A stretch of DNA of 64,000 nucleotides from Buddleja alternifolia (Eukaryota > Streptophyta > Magnoliopsida > Lamiales > Scrophulariaceae), in NCBI GenBank assembly GCA_019426215.1, contig CM033404.1, positions 2,418,001 through 2,482,000 on the forward strand. The letters are read 5' to 3'. A program made the translations under genes and the position numbers. Of this stretch, positions 47,937-57,778 are shown one piece after another (the first letter of the stretch is position 1; the number at the start of each line of letters is the position of its first letter). The notes under the pieces were generated by a model. That model worked only from the letters and a program-made list of their open reading frames with translations. It did not search any database and was not told where the DNA came from.

Positions 47937-48089
47937 TGACGCCGAGCTGCCGCCGTCGCTGTTGATAGAGGTCGATTTACGCTTCTGACCGCCTTTCCGC
48001 CGTGACGTCGTCTGCTCCTACGACGGCGCTTCCATTGCTGCAAATGTCGGCGGCGACGTACCGGTGGAGTCTCTTCTCTTGTCCTCCAT
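47937..48089 (-). pseudogene. Truncated copy of SWI3D exon 1 (unit B)
   Basis: From the ATG at 48089 the frame reads MEDKRRDSTGTSPPTFAAME and then APS followed by TAG, where the intact gene has a sense Ser codon (TCG); the stop is at codon 23. Homology to the intact exon 1 continues to about 47937 and then switches to viral sequence. Neither exons 2-7 nor the end of exon 1 are present. It is the left edge of the duplicated unit. Confidence 0.9.
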
Positions 48090-48268
48090 TGTTCGTGAGC
48101 TCTTCTTCAGTCGCCTCTGCAAAATACATACACCTACTATTTTCTGTATCTATTATAACTATTATCATCTGTGACACGGCCCTATGGTAATATCGTGTAT
48201 CTCATAACTATTAATCTGCAGGATGTGATCTGACGGTCTTGATGGGTGGTTTGGTTTATCAGGAGAGT

Positions 48269-48462
48269 AACTAAGCCTCTCTGCCCAGTGGTACAAGGCT
48301 GCATTGGGACAATTTGGGATCGATACTAGAGCTCCCAGAATCGATTCTCAGCGTTGATAAAATAATGCTTGGACAGCGGCAGCCACACACCATGAGCGGG
48401 GATTAGTCGAGATGCGCGAAAGGTGGTCCGGACACCCCGTGGGTAAACAAAAAAATAAATAA
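48269..48462 (+). mobile_element. SINE, 194 bp, 11-bp target duplication ATCAGGAGAGT, absent from unit A
   Basis: ATCAGGAGAGT flanks it at 48258-48268 and 48463-48473. Unit A has the single uninterrupted ATCAGGATAGT at the same place (about 31891-31901). The body starts AACTAAGCCTCTCTGCCCAG with a Pol III-like AGTGGTACAAGG, contains ATCGATTCTCAGC, and ends in AAAAAAATAAATAA. Variable-length target duplication plus an A-rich tail identify a SINE. Confidence 0.85.
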
Positions 48463-48473
48463 ATCAGGAGAGT

Positions 48474-51400
48474 GTCCGTATATAGATAATCATGAACTAT
48501 AATCGCATGAGGGGTTTATCGATTTTACGTGTGGAGTTCCTAAAGGCGTGTTTTTTACTAATGGGCCAAAAGCCCAGAACACCTGAAGTACATTGGAAGT
48601 CTTGTTAGCAATATTTATTTATAGTATCCACAACAACTAGTAGATTGTGAATTTGTAATGACAAGGAGTTGTATTGTCAATCGCCCATAAATCATACTTA
48701 GGTACGTTCGTTCTAGTGGTTAAAAAGCTAAAATCTGCTTTTGAAATTCACACACTATTTTGATGATTATTTGCCCCCTTTTCCTATAATTTATTTTGGA
48801 CATTTTTGTATTACAAAACCACGTTTTTGAGAAATTGAAAATCCTAACTTTTGTCATAATTAATTCTTAAAAGTTGGGTTAAACTCACTCTTAGTAATTT
48901 TCCCAATTCGGGGGGAAGTCATATTTTTCATGTTTAGATTCATGTGATCGTTATGCACATATAGTAATTATTATATCAAGAGTTTATATTGGACACTATA
49001 TAGGAATTACTCATAATTTTTTGATGGCATAGAACTGTTGATATGAGACAGTAGTACTGTGAGTGTGAATTTAGTCAGATTGCTCAAGCTTTGATGCCCA
49101 ACATTTCGTGTTAGTATCTTTTGCTACTCAATAGTCAATATCTGCTAAATATTCTCCGAGTATTTGGAAAGTCGGGTATTGATAGTCAAAAAGTTTTATG
49201 AAATTTTCCCTACTCATTCTGTCTGAACCCAATTGGTACACTTACCCATAAATTTTGTCTCTTTGTATGAAATTGATAGTCACCTCCCAACCCATAAAGC
49301 CACACTTAAGCAGTACATTTACGATATATCTTTGTTTTTATTAAAGTTTGAATATAATTTTTTCTCTTCAAATTCTGGTTTTAGGGCTTCAATGTCTAGG
49401 CCTGTCAATAGGTGGGTTCTACCTAGACTCAGACCCAAAGATTGGATCTAGACTCAGACATAAAATTTTGGGTCTGGTTTAGGGGTGTAAGTTGAGCCGA
49501 GCCTGCTCGACTCGAGCTTGAGCTCAAGCCTATTTATTTCTTCAAAAAGCTCATATTTATTTTTATGTTATAAATATTAATTATATATATTAAATAGTAA
49601 CTATGAAATTCAATTCAGTACAAATAAAAACCCTATCTCTTTCAAAAGTCAATTCAGACTCGAGCTCCCGAGCTTGGGCTCGGCTTGAGCTAGAGCCGAG
49701 CTGGTTTATTAACTGTCGAGCTCAAGCTCCTCAAAGTCGAGTTCTAGAGTTTAGCTCGTTTACACCCCTAGTCTAATTACGTCTGGGTCTAACCTCAAAC
49801 GCATCAATAGGTGAGTTTTACCCAGACTCAAACCCAAAAGTTCGGGTCTCTATTTGGGTCTGGGCCTAACCTCAGACCCATTAATAGCTGGGTTTTACCC
49901 AACTTCAGATCCAAAAGTTTGCCAAACTCAGACCCAAAACTTTGGGTCTGGGTTCCAATCTGTTTTTTTATTCTTTTTTGTAATTATATGTCATTGTTTT
50001 TTGTAATTAGTATTTAATAAATATGAAAATAACATTAATATATATATATAATAAGAAATCCTACAATATACTCAATATTAGAAGGATAGATCAAAAATTA
50101 TACATATGAAATCTTAAAGGGTATATATATTAAATTAGATCTCAAAATATATTGTCACTAGAAAAAAAGATTTTAACAGGATATATATAACTATATATAT
50201 ATATATATAATAAAACAAGAGTTTTTTTTCTGGAACAGAACAAAAGTTTAGTACATATATATAAATATATATTCAGATTATGTATATACATATATATTAT
50301 ATAGATATAATATTTCTAAGAAAGTTGATATTAGCACTCCCAAAATTGATAACCACACTCCCAATTTACTTTATTTTTAACTAAATGACCAAAGTGTCCA
50401 TGTAGTATTTGAATACACAATTTCTCTTAATATTTAAGACAAATATAACTTTCACTATATTATTCATTATTTTTAAGTTTATCTTCACCTTTTTAATGCT
50501 TGAACATCATTATTAGTTATTCAAAATAATAATTAGAAATAATAATATTACTTTTCTTACATACATTAGTTAAAATCAGTTCAAGTTTTCTTAAATCATG
50601 TAAAGTTTTTTCTTCAAATTTTTACATCAGGTCAAACATTAGGAAAAAAATAATGTTCGTTATCAAGAATATTTGTCTAAAACTATAATATTAGCATTCT
50701 TACACCAGGTCGAGTTTTTATGTCACATACGAAGTTTAGTATCTTTTAAGCAAAAAAAAATAAATTCGAATTTGTGGTGTGTATTAATTAACTCTTTTTG
50801 CTTTTGGTATTTGAGTTGATGCCAAAGAAATCACATGAAATAGTGATATGAATTTCATGCTGGTACTTGTATTGTAAATGTTGAACTTATATGCATAAAA
50901 GATTTTTTAATAAAAAATAAATTATATTTCACAAATTTGTGATGAAAATACAATTAAAAAAATTATCCAAAATGATTTATTATATTTCAAATTTCTCAAC
51001 TTCTCACCATTTTTAACTTTTAATAGTTTTATGCTTCTTAAAATATGCTAAATGAAAATGTAAGATAAATTAATTGGAGAAAAAATAAACAAAATTATGC
51101 TAAAGTTGCAATATATATTGTCTAGTGTGTCCAAACATTAAAATATGAAAATAAACTTTAAAAATAATGAATAGTATATAGTGAAAACTATATTTGTCTT
51201 ACATATCAAGAGAAATTGTATGTTCAAATAATATAAGGGCACTTTGGTACTTTGGTTAAAAATAAAGTAATTTAGTTTAGGCCTTAGAAATGCCTAGTTC
51301 AGATAAATAATGCCTAGTTCAGGCCTTAAATTATTTTTTTGGGTTGGGCGGGGCGGGGTGGGGGGGGGGGGGTAATTGGCCCAGAAAGCCTATTCAGGTT

Positions 51401-51717
51401 GGTCTGGATGTCAACCAGGCCAGCCATTTTACTAGAGGGGCATGATCGGCCCCTTTAGTTCAAATAGCAAGGCCCCTCGGGCCTAGTCAAGGTTTTTCAG
51501 GATTACGTGACCATCACATATTTTTCTTGCACGCATCACTGAAAATAATATAAAATACCAACATCATTAGTTCAATTCGGACAATTTGTAAATAATAATA
51601 TAAATAACTAGTATGAGAGAATTAAAAGGTTCACACAAGACGAGAATATAAATAGCATAGTACTATATAATTCCATTTAATGAAGTCTTTTATGATATCC
51701 TTTTTTACTTCAGATCT
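48474..51717. other. Unit B spacer, counterpart of 31900-36098
   Basis: Aligns with the unit A spacer, including the GGGTCTGGG array (about 49396-49970) and the AT-rich stretch ending in a G run (about 51345-51372). The MITE of unit A is absent. No gene. Confidence 0.7.
49481..49770. mobile_element. hAT-like MITE inserted in the GGGTCTGGG array of unit B
   Basis: Begins AGGGGTGTAAGTTGAGCCGA and ends TTAGCTCGTTTACACCCCTA, with GAGCTTGAGCTCAAGCC inside. GTCTGGTT on the left and GTCTAATT on the right look like an 8-bp target duplication with two G-to-A changes. Unit A has no such insert at this place. Same family as 43848-44194. Confidence 0.75.
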
Positions 51718-52627
51718 TTAAACTGACACTGGTTCAACAAATAAATATTGTATGTAGCCTTTCGTCTTATTTTTGGAATTGGTATACGCATCTTCACCAT
51801 GTCTGTATGTAAGCTCCATCAGCGAGCAAAGTTGACAGCACGCAAAAGTATAGTCCTGGGGACTGCCGTTGGTTGAAGACATTCTTGATTAATGTCTTTC
51901 CATGCTTTCTTGATTTGTTTCTTGAATTCACAAAAGCCTCCTCCTTTGATGCACCATTTTCATCCATATAACACTCCACTGCTGAGATTTTCTGTTCAAA
52001 CTGTGTAAATTTACAATTAAAATATTACGTAAAATGACACATTATTAATTACAAAATCAAGTATATTGGAGTGTGAATTTATCATTGATTCGCGTACGAA
52101 TTTCAGATCCTCAGACAATCACAAACTCACAACACATATGTGAAACCTGTTTTTAAATAATTTATAAATTGAGGATGGGATTTATGTATATCTTACCTCA
52201 TGTCCTGTCATATCGTTCATCAATCTACCGATAGGTACTGTCGCCAATATCATTGATGGTTTGCTTACAACCCAATCAAATTCTTCCTTCGAAACTAGAT
52301 TTCTCATGCCAGCCAAGGAAGCTGTAAACAACATCGTTGAACCAACGACACGAAATGCAACATTCATATACTCTTTCATAGTTGGAATATAGTTATTATA
52401 GTACCATTTTGCTTCTTCGTAATATGCCGATATCATTTCTTTCATCTGCAGTTTGCAAAAGAAACAAGTAATAAAATAGAAACATTATTGAAACCAATGC
52501 AAACCATCTAGCTAATTGTTACGAAACTGCATGAGTCATTGATTAATACCTCTTCTTTTGCATACCGAATCGGATATGATATGCCTATTTTTAAATTTTC
52601 ATCTGCAATTGTAGCAGTGTCTCATCT

Positions 52628-52769
52628 CAGAAAATTCTAACCCAAACCCGACTTGGCAGCACCCGAATATGTTTGACAAAGAAAGCGTATTACACTTGCC
52701 ATATAATTAGTAAGTTATTTTACAAAATGTACATGAGTTTGGCCGAACCGGGAGTGGACAGAATTTCCC
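52628..52769. mobile_element. MITE, family 2, inserted in exon 5 of the terpene synthase pseudogene
   Basis: Begins AGAAAATTCTAACCCAAACC and ends CCGGGAGTGGACAGAATTTC then CC. GTCTCAT occurs just left (about 52618-52624) and right (about 52771-52777), and the intact gene has a single GTCTCATGTATG at this place, so the insertion site is clear. About 35 bp of exon to its left are also lost or replaced. Confidence 0.8.
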
Positions 52770-53736
52770 GTCTCATGTATGTTGGTAGGTTATTTAAAGA
52801 GTTATAATCCCACCTGCCCATTCAAAAAATAAAAGTCAGATAAAATCTAATACATTCACAAATTAACTATATAGTATCACCAATAAATAAAAATAAGAAA
52901 TGTGCTAACTAGCAAATAAAATATCTTTAAAAAAGAATTGTGCCACCTTTCAATTGCATTTGTGAAGAGTTCAAGATCATTGATACTCCCATAGACATCG
53001 TAAATGTCATCAATAACAGTAATCACAGTGATAACTTTGGTTAGAAATATTCTTGAAAGATGGTATTGCGATTCAAAGTAGTCCGACACAGCCCAAAAGA
53101 AGTTCTCCACCACTCTATCTCTAACAAAAGGCAATTTATTTTTAAAGTCTAAAGTCTTCCACCACCTACAATATTATTTTCGCTACATCAAGATTTGATC
53201 TTAAACTAGGAAATATACTTACACTTTGTATGCATATAAAAGCTAACCTTGTAACATCAATGAGCTCTTTCTGATGTATCTTTTGAGCATAATTGAAGTC
53301 CAATTTTGGGAACTTCAAAAGTTCCTCATTATGCGAGTCATCGTCCTGGAAGATAGTCAAGAATCTTTTGGCTCCCAAACTGACATAAGTCTTTCGAATC
53401 GGGGTCTTCAATGCTTCATTAATTTGTGTAGCAAGAGATTTGCTCATGTGGATCTGGTTCATGGACTTGAGGTGAGAGGAAGAAAACTCTAAAGCTTCAT
53501 CGAGAGTTTCCTCTCCTTGTATTCCCATATTTGTTGCCTCGTATAAGCTCAATATCCCTTGAACGTTGTTGATCAATGACGTTTTAAATTTTCTTTCATG
53601 GTCTATTAATTTGTTGAATACATCCGCTAATGGGAACAAAAAATAAGTTACCATATAGACTGTGTCAACAAATGCTCGTTAATTTTAAAAGATTTTATCA
53701 GAACTCGGTATGCTTTAAATTAAATCAATCAAATGA

Positions 53737-53838
53737 CACACTATTTTGTATGATTACACTACCCAAGCTAGGTACAATCCACTTTCAAATTCCATACTTC
53801 TAGAAAACCAAAAGCCAGAAAAGAAAAAATCAACGAGT
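53737..53838. repeat. Direct repeat of about 100 bp flanking the Mutator-like element (partner at 55203-55300)
   Basis: CACACTATTTTGTATGATTA..CTTCTAGAAAACCAAAAGCC at 53737-53838 is repeated as CACACTATTTCGTATGATTA..CTTCTAGAAAATCAAAAGCC at 55203-55300. Unit A has this intron sequence once (about 38038-38120). Confidence 0.75.
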
Positions 53839-55190
53839 AAATTACACCCAATCCCCCTGTGATTGACCTTATTATCACTCCACCCTCCTGATAAAAAATA
53901 ATCAACTTAGCCCCTGTGAACAAATTAAGAAAGCAATTTAACTCCCTACGCGCTTCACTCGCGTGTCATGAGATTGGCTATAGAATTTTCATCAGTTCAA
54001 GACTATTATGCTCCTGAATTGCTGACCATTGGATCTAATCTCCTAAATATCAATGGGCAGGATTAATTTTTTATATTTTACTAAATTCAATTTATTACAA
54101 CCGTAGATCTTTATAGAGATTAACAGTTGATATTAAGTTTCTTATTTTTATAATTCATATATATTTTTGAAAATTTAAGATTATAAAAGATATTTAAAAA
54201 ATATATATTAATAATATATTTATATTTATATATATATCCCGTCACCACCGCTTCACTGCCGATGAACGGTTGCCGCCTACCAATCGCCCCTCAAGCACCA
54301 CCGCCACTACTTCTGCAAATCGCCGGCCAAAGCACGACGTCGAATCTGCAAAATGGTTTTGATTTGAAGCTCAAAGGAGCTTGACTTACAAAAGCTATGG
54401 CAATTTTCATTACAGAAGCTCAAACCGCACTGCAGCAAATCTGATTTCAGATTAGCAATGCGAATCTGCAAATCTGAAATTTTCAGATTTCCACAAATAT
54501 GCAAATCTGCTATGACCATTGAAGCTAGGGGTGATTTGCAGAGGGGCGGCGGTCGGGTGGTGGTCGCTGTGGTGGTTTAATACATAAATGCATCACCGGC
54601 AAGATGGTTGGATGTATCACCAGCAAAGTTCTTCAAATATGCAGATTTGAAGCACGATGGTGGGGTTGGAAGTTGCAGGTGGTGGGGCGGAGGTCGGCGA
54701 GGATGGAGCCAGGAATTTTCTGAGGGGGGCGAGCGCACCCTCGAACCCCCCCCCCCCCCACACCCACCCGCCCACAGCTTCATCCTTGGGTCGGTAAAGG
54801 CTGTCGGTGGCACTTGCCGGAGAAGACACACACACACATATATAGCTATATACTTAAGTATTAATGTTGTGAAATATATATTATATATGTATAATGTAAA
54901 ATATTTATAGATATGATATAAATATACATTTAATCATGAAATAAGAAATTGAATATCAATCGTTGATCTTTATTAAGATCTACGGTTATTATAAATTGAT
55001 TTTAATAAAAAATAAAAAATTAATCTTGACCATTGATATTCAGGAGATTTGAGCCAACGATCAACAATTAAGGGGCAAAATAGTTTTTAACTGACGAAAA
55101 TTCGATAACAAGTCTTATGACAGGCGAGTGAGGCGCGTAGGGAACTAAATTGCTTCTTTAATTGGTTCATATTGGGGTAACATGGTAAAA
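53835..55190. mobile_element. Mutator-like element, right end eroded, in pseudogene intron 2
   Basis: Begins GAGTAAATTACACCCAATCC and shares ends and several internal blocks with 39480-40364 (for example CTCCCTACGCGCTTCACTCG, and TCTGCAAATCG near 54313), but it is about 1.36 kb. The extra centre, about 54370-54840, is GC-richer, with repeated AATCTGCAAATCTG lines and a C run at about 54748-54762. The right terminal repeat is missing. It lies between two direct copies of flanking sequence. Confidence 0.65.
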
Positions 55191-55921
55191 AAAATAAAAA
55201 ATTCACACTATTTCGTATGATTACACTACCCTAGGTACAATCCACTTTCAAATTCCATACTTCTAGAAAATCAAAAGCCAGAAAAGAATAAATCAACATA
55301 TAAAATGGAGAGTAATTACATCCGAAATAAACTTCCACGAAAAACAATAAGAAGTGGTTTCCATCATAGTAATCCCTTGGTTAAAAATTACAACTTGAGG
55401 ATGTCTTATTATTAAAAATAAATGATTATTGTGTCGATTAAACGTGAAACTAATTCAAGAATAGTTCTGAAACAAACATAATGAATATTAGCATATGTAT
55501 GACTTGATATTTAAGAAAAACGAGTGTATAAGACTCTTCGATGTTAGTAGATATAATTTACATTGCCTAATATTGTTTTGTTCAATATTTTTAAAATAAA
55601 ACAAACGTAAATAATAGAAATGGATATGCACTTCTTTTGAAAAGCCATGTTCAGTTCATCTCGGAGGCATGCTAGAATAGAATGACATTCCATGTCAAAC
55701 AAATGACGTTTTAAGTATTTATATATGTAATGATAGAATATTTGATTAATTCTATTTATATAAATGATGAGAAAATTATGTGAAATTCATAATCAAATAA
55801 ATAAAAATGTAGGATTTTCGAATCGCTTTTCTGATTCAAAATAATTTAAAATAACTCTAAATTGAGGAATGAATAACTTTTTCATAAAAGGTCTTACATA
55901 ATGAACTTCACTTTGCTAAAT

Positions 55922-56060
55922 TTTTTTTTTGGTTGCCTACCACAGCACCTGGCCAGGTGGGTGAGTCTTCCAACAGGGTAGCTGCGTATACATAGAATTG
56001 AACCCGAGACTTTGCTTAAGCGGAACCGAATTGCTTACCACTCGGACCAACCTCCGTTGG
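55922..56060 (-). mobile_element. SINE, 139 bp, minus strand, 15-bp target duplication TTCACTTTGCTAAAT
   Basis: The duplication lies at 55907-55921 and 56061-56075, while unit A has a single TTCACTTTGCTAAAT (about 38647-38661). On the minus strand the body begins CCAACGGAGGTTGGTCCGAG with a box A-like GGTCCGAGTGGTAAG, has a box B-like GGGTTCAATTC, and ends in a poly-A tail. It is tRNA-derived but not a tRNA gene: it forms no full cloverleaf and is a transposed copy. Confidence 0.92.
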
Positions 56061-56191
56061 TTCACTTTGCTAAATGATTATATACAATATGTAACGAATA
56101 TTATCTTTTATTATAGGATTATTTTAGACTTTACAAAAACCTGAAGAAATGTATACCAATTAGCTGTATATTCATACTTTTTTAAAAGTAT

Positions 56192-56930
56192 TGATGTAGC
56201 TCGATTTTCGTCAGAAATACGAACTAAATCGACGACCCGAGGGGGGCGAACCCAGACCCAAATTATTTGGGATTATAGACTGCACTTGAACTAAATCAAG
56301 CTGTCTACGTACCTACTTTAGTAGGATCAAGTCAATTGTAGTTCAGAAAGAAGCCCTAACGAGGCATATTTGCTTCGTATAATACGAAGTGAAGCTTCGT
56401 ATAATACGAGGTGCACATCTAGAGGCAAAACAAGGTATTTCATCAAGTTAATCGGTTAAGTCGAGACTAATTACAACCATGAGCGGTGTATAGTGCGTTC
56501 GTAACATTAGTCAACTATTGTAATGACTATGATTATTTTAGCTGCCTAATTCTTTGTTCCAATAACCAAGCTTCCACAATCAATTAGGGGATCACCGGCT
56601 CAGCAAGGCATATATTTAGCTATTTAACTTAAAACCATGAATAAGCTCAAATGCTTGACAAGAATAGAAAGGGAGAGAGAAAGCGTACCTGGGAGCCCCT
56701 CCCGGGAGCCCCCTTTTCTAATGTTCATTTTGTGATATATATACATCACCTATTGTGGCTAATAAGAGGCATGAGTTGGTCTTGTGTAAGACACTTGTGT
56801 GTCTCCTATTAATTCTCTATTCTTTTAACTTAACTCCACAACTTTTATACATGGACAATAAAACCCATGTTTACCTGTATTTTAGGGGTGTTATACCTTT
56901 TGCCATATATGACTGAAATTTGGCTCATCA
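56192..56930 (+). mobile_element. Solo LTR, 739 bp, 5-bp target duplication AGTAT
   Basis: AGTAT flanks it at 56187-56191 and 56931-56935. It begins TGATGTAGCTCGATTTTCG and ends TTTGGCTCATCA, so TGATG..CATCA ends match the LTR rule TG..CA. It holds TATATATA near 56734 and AATAAA near 56860. Two head-to-tail copies of GCTTCGTATAATACGA lie at about 56371-56408. Unit A lacks the insertion. No internal retrotransposon remains. Confidence 0.85.
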
Positions 56931-57148
56931 AGTATGTATGTGTATATATATATATATATATATAAATATGACTCCCAAATTTTCCTTGTGTTGCGTTGAG
57001 AACATGACTAATACTTAAATACATAATATTTATACTTACCAGACGAGAGATTATTATAACCTTGTTGCCTGAGTAAACGGAAGTGAAGAGCAACCATATG
57101 AAGATCATTGTCTTCTTTGCCATTGCATTATGAGTAATTAGTGTCATA

Positions 57149-57373
57149 CCTATTGAATATATAACTAAAATTATTAGTCAATTATCACAGATTATTAACG
57201 TTAATTGGGTTTTATGTCGTTTTAGTTTGTCCTTCACTAGAAGATTTTTGTAAGTTTATAAACTATGTTGTGGACCCCAAAAACCACTGGCCTTGCAACT
57301 ATTTATATTTTTTTTGTAATTAAAAAAGAAAATAGGAGAGTAGAGGAGCGATCAGCGATGAGTATAGACCACA
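57149..57373. other. Insertion of about 225 bp splitting exon 2 of the terpene synthase pseudogene
   Basis: Unit A reads GTGTCATAAATGCTCTTTAA without a break. Unit B has GTGTCATAC, then about 225 bp of unrelated AT-rich DNA, then AAAATATGCTCTTTAA. No terminal repeats or target duplication were recognised, so the type of insert is unknown. Confidence 0.8.
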
Positions 57374-57689
57374 AAATATGCTCTTTAAGGATATCTCAAT
57401 TTCATCTTCAAATGATAAGCCACTCCAAGACGTTAGATTGCATCAATGAGTTCAATTTTATGCATTGAATCATCCGATGTTGTGACCAAGAGCTTTCTCA
57501 CCTCTTCTTTCAATTTTTAAAGCTCTCCCGCTTCACTAATTGATGATTCCTGGTTAATTTGTGAAAATGTGGAATTTTATACAAAAATTCAGAACTTAAG
57601 TATATATAGAAATCAAAGACAAGCATGCATATACTTACAACACAACACGTAACTATAGCTACGTACTATATATATATATATATGTATGT

Positions 57690-57778
57690 ATATCGTATGT
57701 GTTTAATAGAAATTGAGTTTCCATTAAAGCTTCTTGAGATTACATGAGAGATGTACAAACTCTTTAATTTCATAAGAA
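57690..57778. repeat. Local inversion relative to unit A (matches 39308-39400 reversed)
   Basis: Unit B CGTATGTGTTTAATAGAAAT and GAGATTACATGAGAGATGTA are the reverse complement of unit A TGTATTAAACACGTACG and TATCTCTCGTGTAATCTC. The segment is flanked by TA-rich DNA on both units. Sequence outside it is collinear. Confidence 0.8.

Noticed and set aside
47937..48190. A second functional SWI3D gene
   Set aside because: Only part of exon 1 is present, with a stop at codon 23, and it runs into viral sequence.
54577..54910. Overlapping Pro/Gly-rich open frames on both strands
   Set aside because: Produced by C and G runs inside a Mutator-like element; no conserved protein.
55922..56060. Possible tRNA gene on the minus strand
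   Set aside because: Box A and box B exist, but there is no cloverleaf, and the poly-A tail and 15-bp target duplication show it is a SINE.
56371..56412. Two CTTCGTATAATACGA palindromes resembling half of a loxP site
   Set aside because: Spacing and arms do not form loxP, and they lie inside a plant solo LTR, so vector contamination is not indicated.
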